NCBI GenBank assembly: GCA_007922225.1
Contig: ML679968.1
Span: 8,553,022 to 8,617,021, forward strand
Direction of reading: 5' to 3'
Length of the DNA: 64,000 bases
From: Emydura subglobosa
Lineage: Eukaryota; Chordata; Testudines; Chelidae
In this document: positions 1-12,736 of the stretch, piece by piece
Layout of the letters: every line of letters starts with the position of its first letter
How positions within the stretch are numbered: the first letter of the stretch is position 1
Notes under the pieces: generated by a model
What the model was told of the DNA's origin: nothing
The model's database searches: none
What the model saw: only the letters and a program-made list of their open reading frames with translations
Program-made: the position numbers and the translations under genes

Positions 1-451
1 CTTAATATAAAATAGAACAATAGAATAGCAATACTTCCTATATCTAGTGTATGGAACCTTGCTTCCCTTAGCTGATAATGGGGTTTTAAAAAGAAAACAC
101 AGCCAAATGGCTTGGTTTAGGCGGACCTTAAAAAAAGGTTTGTACAAGAATGCAGAAAAGCTTTGATCTGGTGAAATACAGTGAAGAGAAGATCAGCCAC
201 CAAATTATGCAGCTCATTCATAGGCTCTGACACTTCTCTGTATTATCTGGAGATCAATCCAATTAACTATCTGGGTGTTGAGGATAAATGTATCCTAAAT
301 ATACATTTGGATGTCAGTCTGAAAAATGCTACTGTACTAAGGATTAAGTCAAGTCTGTTTAGTTTATTTAAGAAAAAAAATCTAATGATTTATCTTTATT
401 TTCTTTTTGTCCAGACAGGCACTACATATCTCGTAATTGATGGCAACTATG
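1..451. other. Intron, no recognised feature
   Basis: AT-rich sequence in the 3'-most intron of the sulfatase gene. A 117-codon ORF on the plus strand runs into the transposon that follows and shows no known domain, so it is treated as chance. Nothing else is recognised. Confidence 0.6.
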
Positions 452-1345
452 ATCTTGTCTACTTGAAATGCTACGGAAGGGGTTCTCCCATCAGCATAGA
501 TATTATACCTCCCCAAGAGAAGGTAGCTAGGTAGACAGAATAATTCTTCCATCAATCTACATTTGTCTACCCGGTGTGATGGGGTGGCCTCCGTGCTCCC
601 CTGGGCAGAGCGCTTTTTCACTGTGGTAGGACACAAAATGGCCACCCGGGACTCCCACCAGTCTCAAGATGGCGGCCATCTCTCTTCGGACCAGTCTTCC
701 CGCAGGTCTTCGCGGGCCAAGTAGTGCCCTTGGGTTCTAGGGTTTGGGGGGGTAGGGGGTGTCCGAGCCCGCCCTCTCCTTCGGACACCAGCCCAGAGGC
801 CCTGGCTGACAGCAGTGGCTGGCTGCTGCTCTAAGGAAATCCACAAGTCTTTTCTCTGGGCTGCTTCCCTACCCGGGACCCCGTCGGGGCTAAGTGGCCA
901 CCCCACGGGGGAAACCCCCCTGCTTTCCTCTGGCTTCTGCCACTCACGGTTCTCCTTCTCCAAAGCTCCTTCTCCAAACTCCAAAGCTTCCGCTCCTACT
1001 CCAAAGCTCCTTCTCCAAACTCCAAGAGCACACTGCCTGGCTGGCAGGGAGCTCATATCTGCTCCCTAGCAGTGCTTAATGGGAATCAGCTGGCTCTGGC
1101 CTCAGCTGACCCTAATTGATCCCAGCTGGCTCTGGCCTCAACTGACCCTGATTAGCCTGGAGGGAGCCTTGGGCAGCTGCTAGGGGAACAGGGCTTTGAT
1201 CATTCTTGGGCTAACGTAGCACCCTTCTACCACCCTCCGGTAGCCCCTGTCACACCGGAGACTAGGTCACTCAGGTGTGTGGATTTTTCACACCCCTCAG
1301 TGACAGGTGATTTGACCTAACTTTTGAGTGTAGACCTGGCCTAAG
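452..1345 (-). mobile_element. Inverted-repeat DNA transposon (MITE) split by an LTR
   Basis: Two pieces, 452-574 and 1255-1345, make one short non-autonomous element. The left piece begins near CTTGTCTACTTG and the right piece ends GTGTAGACCTGGCC followed by TAA, so the ends are related inverted repeats of the GTCTACAC type. The joined middle resembles, in opposite orientation, the copy at 23334-23585: both carry a TAGGTCGAC-like segment, AGAATTCTTCC-like palindromes and a GTGTG-GATTTTTCACACCC hairpin. The hairpin piece lies at 1275-1300. The exact left border is uncertain by several bases. Confidence 0.65.
575..1254. mobile_element. Solo LTR, Gypsy/ERV-like, with CCGG target duplication
   Basis: A 680-bp GC-rich block begins TGTGATGGGG and ends CCCCTGTCACA, so it has TG...CA termini with short inverted ends. 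The bases CCGG stand immediately on both sides (571-574 and 1255-1258), a 4-bp target-site duplication as expected for LTR integration. It interrupts an older inverted-repeat transposon whose sequence resumes on the other side. A 25-bp unit (CCAAAGCTCC...) is repeated exactly at 960-984 and 1001-1025. No internal gag or pol region is attached, so it is a solo LTR. Family assignment is inferred. ORFs inside it are not credible genes. Confidence 0.75.
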
Positions 1346-1536
1346 ATTTGTAGCAAGGGCTTCCAAAATGATTAATAAAATATCTAATAAATGAAACAAA
1401 AATTGTTGTCACCCTGCAATTCCTCTGAAACAAGAGTATCTAAGACAGATTGGGGATCTATGTCAATTTATCAATTCCATTTTTCTTTTGTGAATACCAA
1501 GTTATATTTCAACCTCTATTTTGAATGTAATATTTA

Positions 1537-2362
1537 GGCCTGGTGTACACTAAAAAGTAAGGTCAACACAAAGCAGCTTCCATTGGCTTAGTTGTGCATG
1601 TGTCTACACTTAAATTGGTCTCCCAATAAGTATCCCATTATGTCGACATAGTAACACCATCTCCCCAAGGGGCTTAGAACCACTATTGATGTACTTAGGT
1701 CAACACAGTGCGTGTGTAGACAGCTGTCAACCCTAACTGTCCTCTAGCAGCTCTGCGAACAATGCTCCACACTGACCGCTTTTGTCACCATTGTGAACTC
1801 CACTGTCCAGAGATCATGGAGATTGGAAGATCCCCTCCCCTTACAAGCCCCACACATTTTCTTAATTCTTTTTCCTGTTTGACCAGCTTTGTGAGCAACT
1901 CGCCATTGTTGAGTTCAATTGGTCAGCTGACCATGCCAGCTACACGTTCAAGATGAGCTTCTTCCTGGAGTGGACAGGAGATATGGGATCTTCTGGGCCT
2001 GTGGGGAGAAGAGGTTGTGCTGGCAAAGCTCCAAACCAACTGTAGAAACGTCTACATCTACAAATAGATTGCACAGGGAATGCACAAGAAGGGGTCTGAA
2101 GGGACCAGCAGCAGTGCCACATGAACGCCAAGGAATTGCAGCAGGCAAGTTACAAGCCAGGAAGGCCAACAATCAATCTGGTGCCGAGTCACAGACCTGC
2201 CACTTTTACAAGAGCTGCATGCCATCCTCAGCGGAGACCACACTACCATCCCCAACAGCTCCGTGGATACCTCTGAGGAACGTACAGGCTTCTGCTATGA
2301 ACAGTGAAGAGGAGGCGGTGGTGGATGATGATGAAGGAGAGGTGGAGAATGGGGGACTGTGA
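1537..2362 (+). mobile_element. Harbinger-like DNA transposon relic
   Basis: After TTA (1534-1536) the sequence starts GGCCTGGTGTACACTA, a terminal repeat related to those of the short elements at 452-1345 and 12446-12736. GTCTACAC- and GTCGACATA-like segments follow to about 1720, then a leader and a decayed Myb/SANT-like gene. A TTA/TAA target preference and a separate Myb/SANT-like protein are features of PIF/Harbinger transposons. No right terminal repeat is found before the LTR-like sequence at 2358, so the 3' part, including any transposase, is missing. Confidence 0.6.
1933..2362 (+). pseudogene. Myb/SANT-like DNA-binding domain protein, frameshifted relic
   Basis: The region encodes, in more than one plus-strand frame, pieces resembling the transposon-derived Myb/SANT-like (MSANTD) proteins common in turtles. 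One frame gives NVYIYKQIAQGMHKKG, like the helix that precedes the recognition helix. Later frames give KANNQSGAESQTCHFY and ELHAILSGDHTTIPNSSVDT, matching the family's conserved 'EANGRSG', 'FYDELHAILGG' and 'VDTSEE' neighbourhoods. An acidic tail rich in Glu and Asp closes it. Frames shift at least twice and stops occur, so it is not functional. The trihelix/Myb domain would bind transposon ends in the intact element. Confidence 0.65.
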
Positions 2363-3560
2363 CATTATGTCTGAAAGAACACCCCAAAACTCCATATTCA
2401 CCAGTGTCATGCCAGTCTTGATCTGCTGAACATTAATATCATGTTGGATTGTATGTGCTACCATTATATGTGAAGTTATAAAATATAAATACTACTAAAA
2501 TATGTTGCAAGATGGGAAACTCCCAGAAACAGCATTTGGGAAACTCCCAGAAACAGAACAATGGAGTGGCTGGACAGCGTTGATGGCTATCTCTCACCCA
2601 TTGAAAGATAACTAACAGGACTGTTTACAGTGGAACTTCACAGAGAGAAGCACATACACAATGGGATACAGACTGACCAGTGAGGATGATCCTCCTCCCC
2701 CAGGTCATGAGCAAGCTAGAAAAGACTATAAAAGAAGGGGAGTGACATCATGACTTGTCTTCACTCCTCCACAGCTAACAACTGAAGAAATGGCTGAAAG
2801 ACAAAGAATGGCGGAATGGGGGAGGTGACATGGGTGGGGAAAGCAGCCTTTGACTGTGAATTGAAAATTGGTAGCCTGCTTGTACCATCCTTCAGGGTGA
2901 GATTTCTAGATTCAAATCCTGTTCAAATTTAGATTGCATTCTTATTTTTTATTTTCCTTGGTAACTATTTCAGTCTCTTACATTTGCAACTTATAATCAC
3001 TTAAAATCTATTTTTCTGTAGTTAATGAACTTGTTTTATGTGTTATCTTAACAAGTGTGTTTTTGAGTGAAGTGTTTAGGCAATCTCAGATTAGCAAAAG
3101 CTGATGCATGACTTCCTCACATAAAGGGCGAAGCACACTTAATGAGCTTGTGCTGGACAAATCTTTGTCCAGCACAAGGCAGTATAATCTTGGGGTGCAT
3201 TCCTGGGTAGTAAAGAGCTTGGGATCTGTGGGGGTTACTGTCTGTCCCCAAGTTCTTTGGTGGATGCGTGAGTGACCAGAGTGCCACCTGCTGTCATGTT
3301 GGATGATAACAGTGTCTGGAGAGATTCTGTGTGTCATCAACAGAAGCATATTTGGAGGTCAGCACAAGCCACAAGAGTAAGGAGATTCAGCGGTACCCCA
3401 GATTCAAGCTGCATCAGGCTGCATGTCTGTCACAGGGACCAGGAGATCAAGCTGCACAGTGAGCCAGGACCTGTTTTTAATGCCACCATAGTCCAGCCAG
3501 TCGAGCATGGGCGAGCCCCATGCTGGGAAGGAACCTTAGGTAAGCATGTAAGTAAATGTT
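2358..3560 (+). mobile_element. LTR-like repeat with TATA box
   Basis: The block starts TGTGACATTATG directly after the Myb/SANT relic. It holds a TATAAAAG box at 2727-2734 in a setting typical of retroviral or Gypsy U3 regions, then a degenerate polyadenylation region near 3020. A 19-bp unit GGGAAACTCCCAGAAACAG is duplicated at 2514-2532 and 2538-2556. The segment from about 3440 to 3540 resembles other interspersed sauropsid repeats. Ends and family are inferred. No target duplication was established. Confidence 0.45.
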
Positions 3561-6500
3561 CAATTATAGGGATGTCATCCTCTAAGTAGCAGGACACACC
3601 TTTTGACTTATTCATTTACTCATGCTAGAAGAGGTAGCGGTACAACATAGAGAGGTAGAGTTGCTATCTTCTTTTCATTCCCCTCTAGTTAGTTAGTCAG
3701 GGGGTTAGTCAGGGGGGCCCATGTGGAGCAGTTTATTTATGTACACAGGGACGTCCAGTGAAACTTTCATGAGGGTACTCTACAATCCTCTACCGAAGGT
3801 TTCTAGTGAGGACTGCCTTATTTCTTCCTTCCCAGTGAGACACTTTCCCATCCCACTCAGCAATAACTTCAGCAGGTACCATTGCAGTACACAGGCTAGC
3901 AGCATATGGGCCTGGGCATCTACAGGACCCCAGCAGCAGCTGTGCTCCCTCTTCGTTTGTGATCTTCAGGAGTGACATATCAGCTAAAATCACCACCGCC
4001 TGTGGAAAACAGTGCATGTATTCAATGTCATTGCCTTCTACTACTCAAATCATGCAATGGAGCAATTCCAACCTCATTTCCTCAAACCTTAGCAGGACAC
4101 ACTCCACATGGCAAGTGCTGTGACTGCTGCTGTGCACAAGCAATCCCAAGCAGAAGTGAGAAGGTAGTGCTTAAAACTTTAGGGGAGCAAGGGGAGTAAG
4201 TTCAGCATCTTCAGTTTCACTTTCTGTAGTGAATTGTTGGCAATCCCTCGGTGGTTGAGGATGATCTCGTTCATGGGTTTTATTTTATATAAATCGTTTG
4301 GTGACTGAGGAGTCTGATTCTTGAACCACAGATTCGTTGGCAGACACTGCAAGTGGTGTTGGAAGGCAGGACTGTGCCACCACAATTGCTACATGGCAGT
4401 TGTTTGTCATTTCTTTCCTGGCGTTTTTCTGCAACCAGGGTGAGGCGATTTTCCTTAAAAGTGGTTGTTCTGTCTCTGACAAGTTTTTGCCAGTTAGCCC
4501 TATCTTGGGCTTCAGTCTCCCAGTGTGTGAGGGAAAGCGCTGGAGATTCATACAGGGTTATTTTATATTAGCATTAGTTCCTTGAGCATCTCTGTATGTA
4601 CAGAAAAGATCTGACTGTTCTCCTTTTTGTGAATGACCAGCTTCATTCCAGTGTATAGGCACTATACACAGACATATGGGGCTTGCAATCCTATAAGTAA
4701 CATTTAAACTAGCCAGAGATCTGTGTGCATACAAGGGGTACTTTGCATGTTAGCATTTTGGAACCTTCAATGGACAAGCCTTATAAAACTTTTGCTCTTG
4801 GACAAATGATGCTAGAGTCTATTTGTTTTAGATAAACGACATCCCTAGCAGAAGCAGTCATTAGGGGCACTGCAGAGTTTGCGAGGCAGCATATTTTCTA
4901 ATAAGTAAATAAAATAGACAAGAAAGGAGAGAATATTTTGATACTTGCATACTTTTCATTGTTGTTATGCGGCTTTGGGTTTGTGCCCACATGCAACCCA
5001 CAATGAAAGAAGGGTAAGATTAAATGAGTGTGGTAGGATAGCATTTTATAGTTTTCTAGGCCTTTTTTAAGGATACCCATGAACTAATTCTCCCTTTCTT
5101 TTTATAGTCCAGTAAACCTCTAAAATGTAGTCTTTTGAAGTGTATCCCCAGCTAAAGTTCTTCTCGTCTGCTGTATTTCTCTTCTTGTTGACTTCCCATT
5201 CCCCTGGTGACTCCTATGTAACTTCCATTGTCTCCGGAATCAGCTTGCTCAATTTACATAGGAAACAAGGGCAAAACAATATTCATTTGTCTAGGACAAA
5301 CTTTTTTTTACCAAGTCTGCCCCCACAACATATTTTAGGAACATTTTTCCAGCACACATACATAACTCTTTACACAGCACCCATACATATATCACACAAT
5401 GATATTCATGACCAGCATGTCACTAGTTTTTAATATGATACCGTAAGTAGAGTACTATAATACTGTATACAATCAGTTGATTTAACTGCTTATTCTTTGG
5501 GGTTCAGACCCTCTCCTCTCCCCCTGTGGTTTCTGGACCCTGATTGTCACAAATGGTAATAATAAAATTCAGAATTGTACATGAAACTACTGGTGAAAAT
5601 GCCAATAAGAGCAGTTGGGGGAGGTTAAAGGGCAATACATAATAATTAATTAACTAGTAATATACTGTACTTTGAACATATCAGGTGCATCTTACAATTA
5701 TCAGAGAAACTGCCACAGAGAACTACTTAGAAATTAGAAGTGAGGAAAGTGCCATCTGAGTGTCCATAGCAATGATTATTATATCAGCTGTATACTAGAG
5801 CAACAAGCTAGAAGACTATATCAACTTTCTGTCCATACAACAGTCACCTTTTGGAGGGAGATAAGCAACATGAAGGACCTTTCACTGGCTTGAGCAAAGA
5901 TCTTTATGAATGCTGTTCTATTGTCTCCGCAGAAGAGGCATTTATGAAGATTTGGGACTCAACGCGAATGGTAGAAATAACAACTGAACACTGACACAAA
6001 AAGGAGAGAAGAAGAATGTTTACCTACCACTTGCTTGTGCTCCCAAAATGAAACTCGGAATGATTGGCTGCTACTACACTTCCATACAAAAGCGACATCA
6101 AGAAAACATTAGGGCCAGATCCTGCCTGGCTCTATGTTGCTATGGAGCATGGAGGGAGGATGCAAACCGGCTTCTTTCCACACTTGTATGACATAATCTG
6201 AGTAGTAGGAAAAATCGGAGTCCATCATTTCTGGGAAAAGAGGGACTGCTCTATCCCTGTTAATATAGAGGTTAGGGAAGATGAGGGTCCATTGCTCCAA
6301 CCCTCTCCACTCATCCCTCTGCCTCAAGGGATACCAAAGCTGATTAGCTGCTCAGGAGAAGAAGAGAGAACTCCACCCCACAAAGATGCATGGTAGTGAG
6401 CAAACATTAAAATGACCTCTGCTCACCTGGGAATTTCGAAAAACTCTGCGTCCCCTGCTCCCTCTGGAGTGGTGCAGTTATACCCTGCCCCGCAGTGTTG

Positions 6501-7566
6501 TACCTAAATGGTATCATCACATCCTCACATTGCATGATTGTGCATTACAGTATTCTTTAGTTCCATGACCATGTACTATTTCTCAAACACAAGACTTCAT
6601 GCATTCCTTCCCTAAAGCCTTAGCAAAATGCTCCACACATTAGTAACTGTTTTTAATGGCATCAGTCCCGTCATTTTTGGGTAATCTCCAAGTATATGGA
6701 TTATTATTCATACCAAACCTCCAAATTACTTGAGGTTTACGAATCAATCTTAAATCCACCTCTCCTCACAGGCTAACAAACCTGCTGAAAGGCACTGAAA
6801 TTGACCCCATGCATGGTGATACCCAGTGCATAAAGTTGGTCTCAGGTCACCATTCTGAAACCTTTTTATAATTTGTCACAATGAGTGTTAACTGACCTGG
6901 GACAAGTACTGCACATTATCACCTAAATGAGTGAGTGACTCCTTCAGCGCAGGGATTTTTAGGAAGGGTAACATGTTGACATTAGTACCACAGCTGCTGA
7001 CATGAAAACATAGCTGAGAAAAATAAATAGATCAGTGGGCAATGTTTATAGTTCCTTGGCCTTCCAAGCACAATTATAGTGTTCATAAGAACATGAAAAG
7101 TTCTCCTATGTTGTCACAATTCACTTCAGATGTGTGACTTTGTGCCTTTCCTGCTTTCAATAGTAAAAACTGTCAAGTTGGCATAATACCCACTAAGCTA
7201 TTCAGCAAACAAATATTAGCTGTAAATGTTATTTAAAAAGTAATATCTGTCCCTGACTCAAATGTCACAGAAACTGTTCTAAACAAATAAAAATTTAGAA
7301 AACATATTCAGTTGCTATAGATCTGAGCACTGTGTTGATAACTTTGTTGTGCAGCATTAAATTAATGCCAAATAATAAATTGGCTGTGTGGCTAGGTGTG
7401 TTTTCTGGTTAAAACAAAAAAAAAGGTATAAAAAAGATAAAGAAAAAACCCAGTACTTTAAGCAATTTATTTGTAACCATAGCCCAAAGCTTTTTTCCTG
7501 ATTCTTTTCAAGTTGCAATAAAAATGATATGAAATATTTAAAATGTGAACAGGCAAGTTTACTTAC
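3561..7566. other. Intron, mostly unassigned
   Basis: Intronic sequence between the missing last exon and the exon at 7567. A stretch at about 4200-4565 looks like an old interspersed repeat, but I cannot name it. The search for the C-terminal sulfatase exon on the minus strand was negative. No RNA gene or other exon was recognised. Short ORFs here have no family resemblance. Confidence 0.55.
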
Positions 7567-7688
7567 TGTTTCTTGGATGCCAGCGTACTGCATTTAAATA
7601 TGCATTACAGTAATGGAAGAGAAATTCATGCTTGGATCGGAGGATTTTCCCTTGAAGCAAGGGCATCAGATCATGTCCATCAATAATT
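7567..7688 (-). CDS. STS: Steryl-sulfatase-like arylsulfatase, penultimate coding exon
   Basis: Fourth and last exon of the sulfatase in this window, minus strand. It follows a CTTATTCAG acceptor and ends before GTAAGT. One base completes the split Arg codon, then 40 codons and a lone A (phase 2 in, phase 1 out, 122 nt). It reads [14 protein letters not shown], then [20 protein letters not shown], then Asn. This matches human STS 420-459 with scattered substitutions (Arg to His in DGRDL, Glu to Gln in LLEGK). The final Asn sits at human 459, the start of an N-glycosylation sequon that the next exon would finish. The C-terminal exon was looked for on the minus strand from base 7566 to 1 and is not there, so it should lie beyond the left edge. 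Confidence 0.95.
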
Positions 7689-10600
7689 CTGAATAAGAAA
7701 AGCATTTCAAAGTCAGCGAGAATAACCCAAGCCTTTCCTGGCTGAGAAGAAACGAACTATTCATTTTCATTTCTTAATAGGCAGTGCAACCGCTATTCCA
7801 CCATGAAGGCTGGAGTGGTAGAGCAAGCTTTTCTTTTCATGACACAACACATTGGTGAATTTGGAGCAGAGCCCGCAGGCATTTTTTCTCCTTGAGTTCT
7901 ACATTATTCATGGGAACGTTAATTTTGCATTTTGCCTTTTGAAGATAGTTGGCTTCCCTACCCCATTCTCTCTATTTTTGGTCTGGGAATGGTCGAGCTG
8001 TATATGAGTACATTTCAGGAACATGGGCCTCTAGGTATACAATCACGTGTTGCCATTAATACTGCTTAAAAGGTAGCTTTGCTGTAGTAGCTGTGGGACA
8101 GGTAAATGAAATCTTCATTGCAGACCATTGGCTCTGCCCTAGCTATTTGGCTAGGGATATTCATTGAAGTAACCTGAGGAGCACTACCTGAATATATTCT
8201 ACATGCTGAATTAAACATGACTGCAATGATTCCAAAGTTGAAATGAACTATTTTCAGAATACGTGTTAAGGGATGAACTGCATGTTCACCATACAGAAAA
8301 AGTTCTCTAACTGCTGCTGGACATTTTTTATCATATTTTGAAAGAATCCATCCATTCAGATGGAAAAGCAGCTATCTAATCAGCAAACTGTGACTGTTTC
8401 TATTAATTAAGCAACCAAGTTACTAGAATGAACTGACAGGAAAAAAATAATCACAATCTACAGTTTTGACATGGTGTGAATTACAAGTTTTACAACAGTT
8501 TTTTAGAAGAGATTAATTCACACACATACATAGATCAGCAAAGCTATTATTATTTCAGTTTCTTGAAAGACATCCTATAAAAACAGTTTTTGAAACAGTT
8601 GAAATTTTAAGCTTCTATGTACATTTTAATAATGATATAATTTCCTGTTATTATAACCAATGCTTGAAAAAGTTACCAGATAATTACTAGCTGGGAAATT
8701 AAACCAACTGGCCAGAGACTGATGAGAAAAGTTTGGAAATCATGGATCATCACCATGGTGAGCTCTGTATTCACCCTCAGTTAATGAAGAGGGAAAAGAT
8801 ACTGGGGCTCCTACCATAATGTTGTTCCATTTAGGGTTCCATCACTGGCTGGCTAGGAAGTGTCTGATACAATTAGAAACTCGTTTCCTACCCCCTCCAG
8901 TCTGGATCCTCCAGTCTGATTCATGGAATCAGAGTCACCTGGTAGCCAGCTGAGGCAAGACCAAGAGCTGGGCTGAAACAGGGGCTAGCTATCACAGAAA
9001 CAGACACGAGCTGCTGGAGGCTGTTTCTAGCTATCATAGAAATGGACACAGGCTACTGAAACTACTGGCAAGAGGAATATTCCTGACCAGATAATGACAC
9101 TAAGCAGACTAGATACAGTGCTTCCCTTAAGAGCCTATATATCTGCCTTGGTATCACTTGAGTGGGTCCTCACCTGTGGACTGGATGAGTTGAAGTGTGT
9201 GCGGCCTATCATAAAACTGGCAGGTAACTGCCTCCTCACACTCTTTGGCTCAGGGATGACTCATCAGGCTTAGGCAGGCTGGGAACTCGTCACACGTGAA
9301 TGGAAATCTCTTTATTCTGTTCCTTTCCTATTTACTGGCTGCTGCAACGATAAGGATAGAAGAGGGTGTCTCTGCTACCCTCTGCTCCCTCCTAGCCTCT
9401 TCCCTAAGGATGTGTATTTCTCTTCTACTTAATCCTTCCCATAGCCTGTTGGCTACAGTGAGAAGGGGGTGGTCGCTGCTATCTTTCTCCTCCAAGAACC
9501 TCATTTTTGGGTCTTCCTCCCTGATGTGAAGCTCCCGCAGACCTAATTCTATTTGTTGGCTCTTTCTGTTGGAGAGAGTTCAGAGGACTACTGGTGAGTG
9601 AACTCAGCCCCTGGAGGAGGGGGTGCTTCACAGTAACCTGTTTTGACCTATTGTGGAGCAATAATTATGGCATTTAGTTCTTTCCACCCCTCCTGACCTA
9701 GATGGATTGTGGTGACAACAAAACAATTGGATGGCAGAGGTTAAAGCAGAGAAACTGTTGTGAAGTCATCACACCAAAGGAGGAAAAACAAAACAAAAAA
9801 CATTCCTAAGGGCTTATTGTCCACTCAGAGCATGAGAACTATGTGCATAAAATCTGCACACATCAAGAGCAGCCTGGACCACTTAAGGTCTGACAGACTG
9901 ACGGTTTGTAATGGATGTCCCAAGGCAAGCCTGGCTCTAATTTTTCATATCCTCTACCTGTCTTGTCTGTTCCTACAAACACTCAATAAATCAACAGCAG
10001 CAGAGTGTCTTATCACTGCTGCTCTGAAGAAATTCTAGTCTGGTGTATCAGCTGGTGCTCATTTTTGCCATGCAAAATTAAAAAGTGACCCTGCTTTATT
10101 GAACTCAGAGTAGCTTGAATATTCTAACATATGATGAACTAATTCTGCAGCTATCTAATTCGAGTTTTAATGGACAGTTAAAAATAGCCATATCATAAAA
10201 TAGTTCTGGATGGCACTTGTCATATTCCTTCCTATTTTTTCCATGGAAAAAAATTAAAAAAATTTCACTTTGAAAGTCATAGTTAACTTTCAATGCCATT
10301 TCACTGAGGTATCAGATAAACTGTTTAAATGAATGCTAGTAACACCAAACAATCTCAGATGGTTAAGATGTTTTGGACTGCATGACCAAGCAGGTGCATA
10401 AGGGAAATATGTACCTTCAGAAAGCTACCTTGGCCTTGTGTTTAGCTGCTCAGAGATTGGGGTGCTACAGGGTCACTAGCCTGGGCAGGTAGGGGAACAG
10501 GTGCGGAATGGACAGAGATTTTAGTCTGCCCCCTCAACACAACAGCCAACAGAGCTCATATGGCGTGTTGTGAGAGTAATTCATTTGTGCTATAGGCTAG

Positions 10601-12442
10601 AAGCAAATTACTTTCCCTGAGGAGCAAAGGGAGAGCAGGGAATGAATTGTGGCTCCCTGAACCACACTTCCTTTTCTGGGATGTTCTTGGGACAACAAAG
10701 CAATATGCTTCCCCTTAGTGAAGGCCATGCCTTAGTGACACAATTTAGCCTAGAAGTTTAGTACAACAGACATTCACATTTGATCTTGGGAACCAAATTT
10801 TGCAGCTTCCAAAATTTTTTCTTCATTTTGCTTTGGAATTCTGCAGTAGAATATCTGTATTAATTTGTTTCTTGACAATGAATCCTCCGAGAAATGCCAA
10901 TCAATTTATTATGTATGATTTCAATAAGTAAAGGTTCATTTTAAAAGTCCAAGAAAATATGTGGTCAAATCCTGACCCTTTTAGAGCCACAGACTTCAAC
11001 TGGGATAGGATTTTCTGAGGTTTAAAGCAATTTATAATATTTGGGCCACCCTCCGATTCTGCCACCCTCATTCATTCTGAATAATACCTTCTTCTTTTTA
11101 GAAGAGTCCCATTTGGCCTAAAACAAGTAATCATAATTAATCTGAATTAATTTGTCTTATTTTGCTTTATTTTATTATTTTTATTTATTTATTATTATGA
11201 TTAGTTAAGCAGGTTGTGATGCTGAACCACGGAGAGTTAAGCAACCAGCAGGCTGAGTGACTCAAAAGCAACCCTTAAGGACATATTAGAAGAGTATTGA
11301 AATGGTAAACAGGGCCATTCCTTATAGATAGTTAGCAAAGAAATGTTAAGGATACTAGAGTCCTTGAAATGTAGACCTATATTGTTAGAGAATAAAGAAT
11401 AGATACTAATTGTATTTGACTGTGTTTAGCTATATCTTGTTAGAAATTTAATGTGATCCAATTAACTTGTAGATGCTAAACTTCTGCTCCTATTTTTAAC
11501 GTTTCATTACTGTATTCTGTGGATTCAGAGATCAAAAGGGGATATTATCGTTTAAGTGGGACTTCTGGTGTAATAATATTACTGTCTTCATTTGTCTTTG
11601 AGATTTGTAGTACACTACCTGTGAAATGTTTGATGGTTACTTGCCTAATGCTAATGAATGCAACTAGTTACAGGTGTATGCGTAAGAAATAGAGATTAGC
11701 TTCAAAGTAACAATGTACATTACCTATTCCTCATCCAAGGAAGGCCTGCTGTGGTCATTTGCTGCCAAAAGGCTTATCCATTGAGCTTCAAGCTACAAAG
11801 GAAGTTTCGGGCCTGATCCGTGCTTTCTCAAATCTGGTTAAACTTTGACAGAGAAAGTCTAAACCTTAAGGAGTGAGGTCTCCAGGTTGGCTCTGGATCC
11901 ACACTGAAATGCTCATAGAAGAATTTGAACAAACTCTTCACTTGGACTGTCGATTTAAACTGATTCCAGAAAGACCACAGTCACACAGGTGCACATTTCA
12001 TTTTGCATGACCAAAATGACCGCTGGCAGACAGGCCGGTATTTCTCCAGAATGTCAAAGAAGAACCTCTTCACAACTGATGATTTACTGCGTGTATTTAG
12101 GAAAGGACAGAACAGCTTTGGAACTGTATATTAGCACCGATAAACTGATCAAAAGAAAGACAGGAACAAAAATCTACCACTCGTAACCAAGAAGGGAAAA
12201 TAAAACATACTGCTTTCAACTTTACAGAGAAGTTGGAGGAGCAAAATCTTTGGCAGCCTTGAAGTGTAGAGTGCTCTAGAAGTGACAGCCAGGGTATTAG
12301 TTCTTTCATGTCTTGACCAAGGACAGAATTAGTGGCCACTGGATTCCAGAGAAGTTACAGGATGGTAGGAGACTTTTACATAAGATATTTTAACTTCTAT
12401 TTTCTGTCTTAAACAATGCACAGTTACTGAGCAAGCTGAAAC
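7689..12442. other. Intron, no recognised gene
   Basis: Intron of the sulfatase gene. The sequence is AT-rich with an A/T simple stretch near 11160-11205 (TTTATTATT units). The ORFs at 9296-9529 and 9479-9661 are antiparallel shadows without recognisable domains. Several stretches may be ancient repeats, but none could be assigned. Confidence 0.55.
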
Positions 12443-12445
12443 TTA

Positions 12446-12736
12446 GGCTATAGCCACGCTAACATTTATGCCAGAAAAACTTATGTTGCTCAGGTGTGTG
12501 AATATTCCACCCCGAGCGACATAAGTTACACCGACATAAGCGCTAGTGTGCACAGCGCTATGTCAGAGGAAGAGCTTCTCCCACCAACATAGCTTATGCC
12601 ACTCGTGGGGGTAGTATTTTTATGTTGACGGGAGAGCTCTCCCATCAGCATAGAGCATCTTCACCTGACGTGCTGCAGCAGTGCAACTGTATCGGTACAG
12701 CTGCAGCACTGCAGCTCTGTACGATTAGACATGGCC
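12446..12736. mobile_element. Harbinger-like MITE with TTA target duplication
   Basis: A 291-bp element flanked by TTA at 12443-12445 and 12737-12739. Its ends, GGCTATAGCCACGCTA and the inverse GGCCATGTCTAATCGT, are diverged terminal inverted repeats of the GTCTACAC group. Inside are CGACATAAG repeats and a palindromic centre around CCACCAACATAGC / ATGTTGACGGG. It has no coding capacity. Its ends and TTA target suggest mobilisation by the element type represented at 1537. Confidence 0.65.

Noticed and set aside
664..1079. Proline/serine-rich ORFs and GC rise as a gene or CpG-island promoter
   Set aside because: The block is a solo LTR with TG...CA ends and a target duplication.
2727..2734. 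TATAAAAG as a host promoter
   Set aside because: It lies in an LTR-like repeat, and similar boxes occur in the other LTR-like elements at 55308 and 58604.
1..7566. Last coding exon of the sulfatase
   Set aside because: No minus-strand segment resembles the C-terminal region (Trp-Lys-Pro-Trp-Leu neighbourhood), so it is outside the window.
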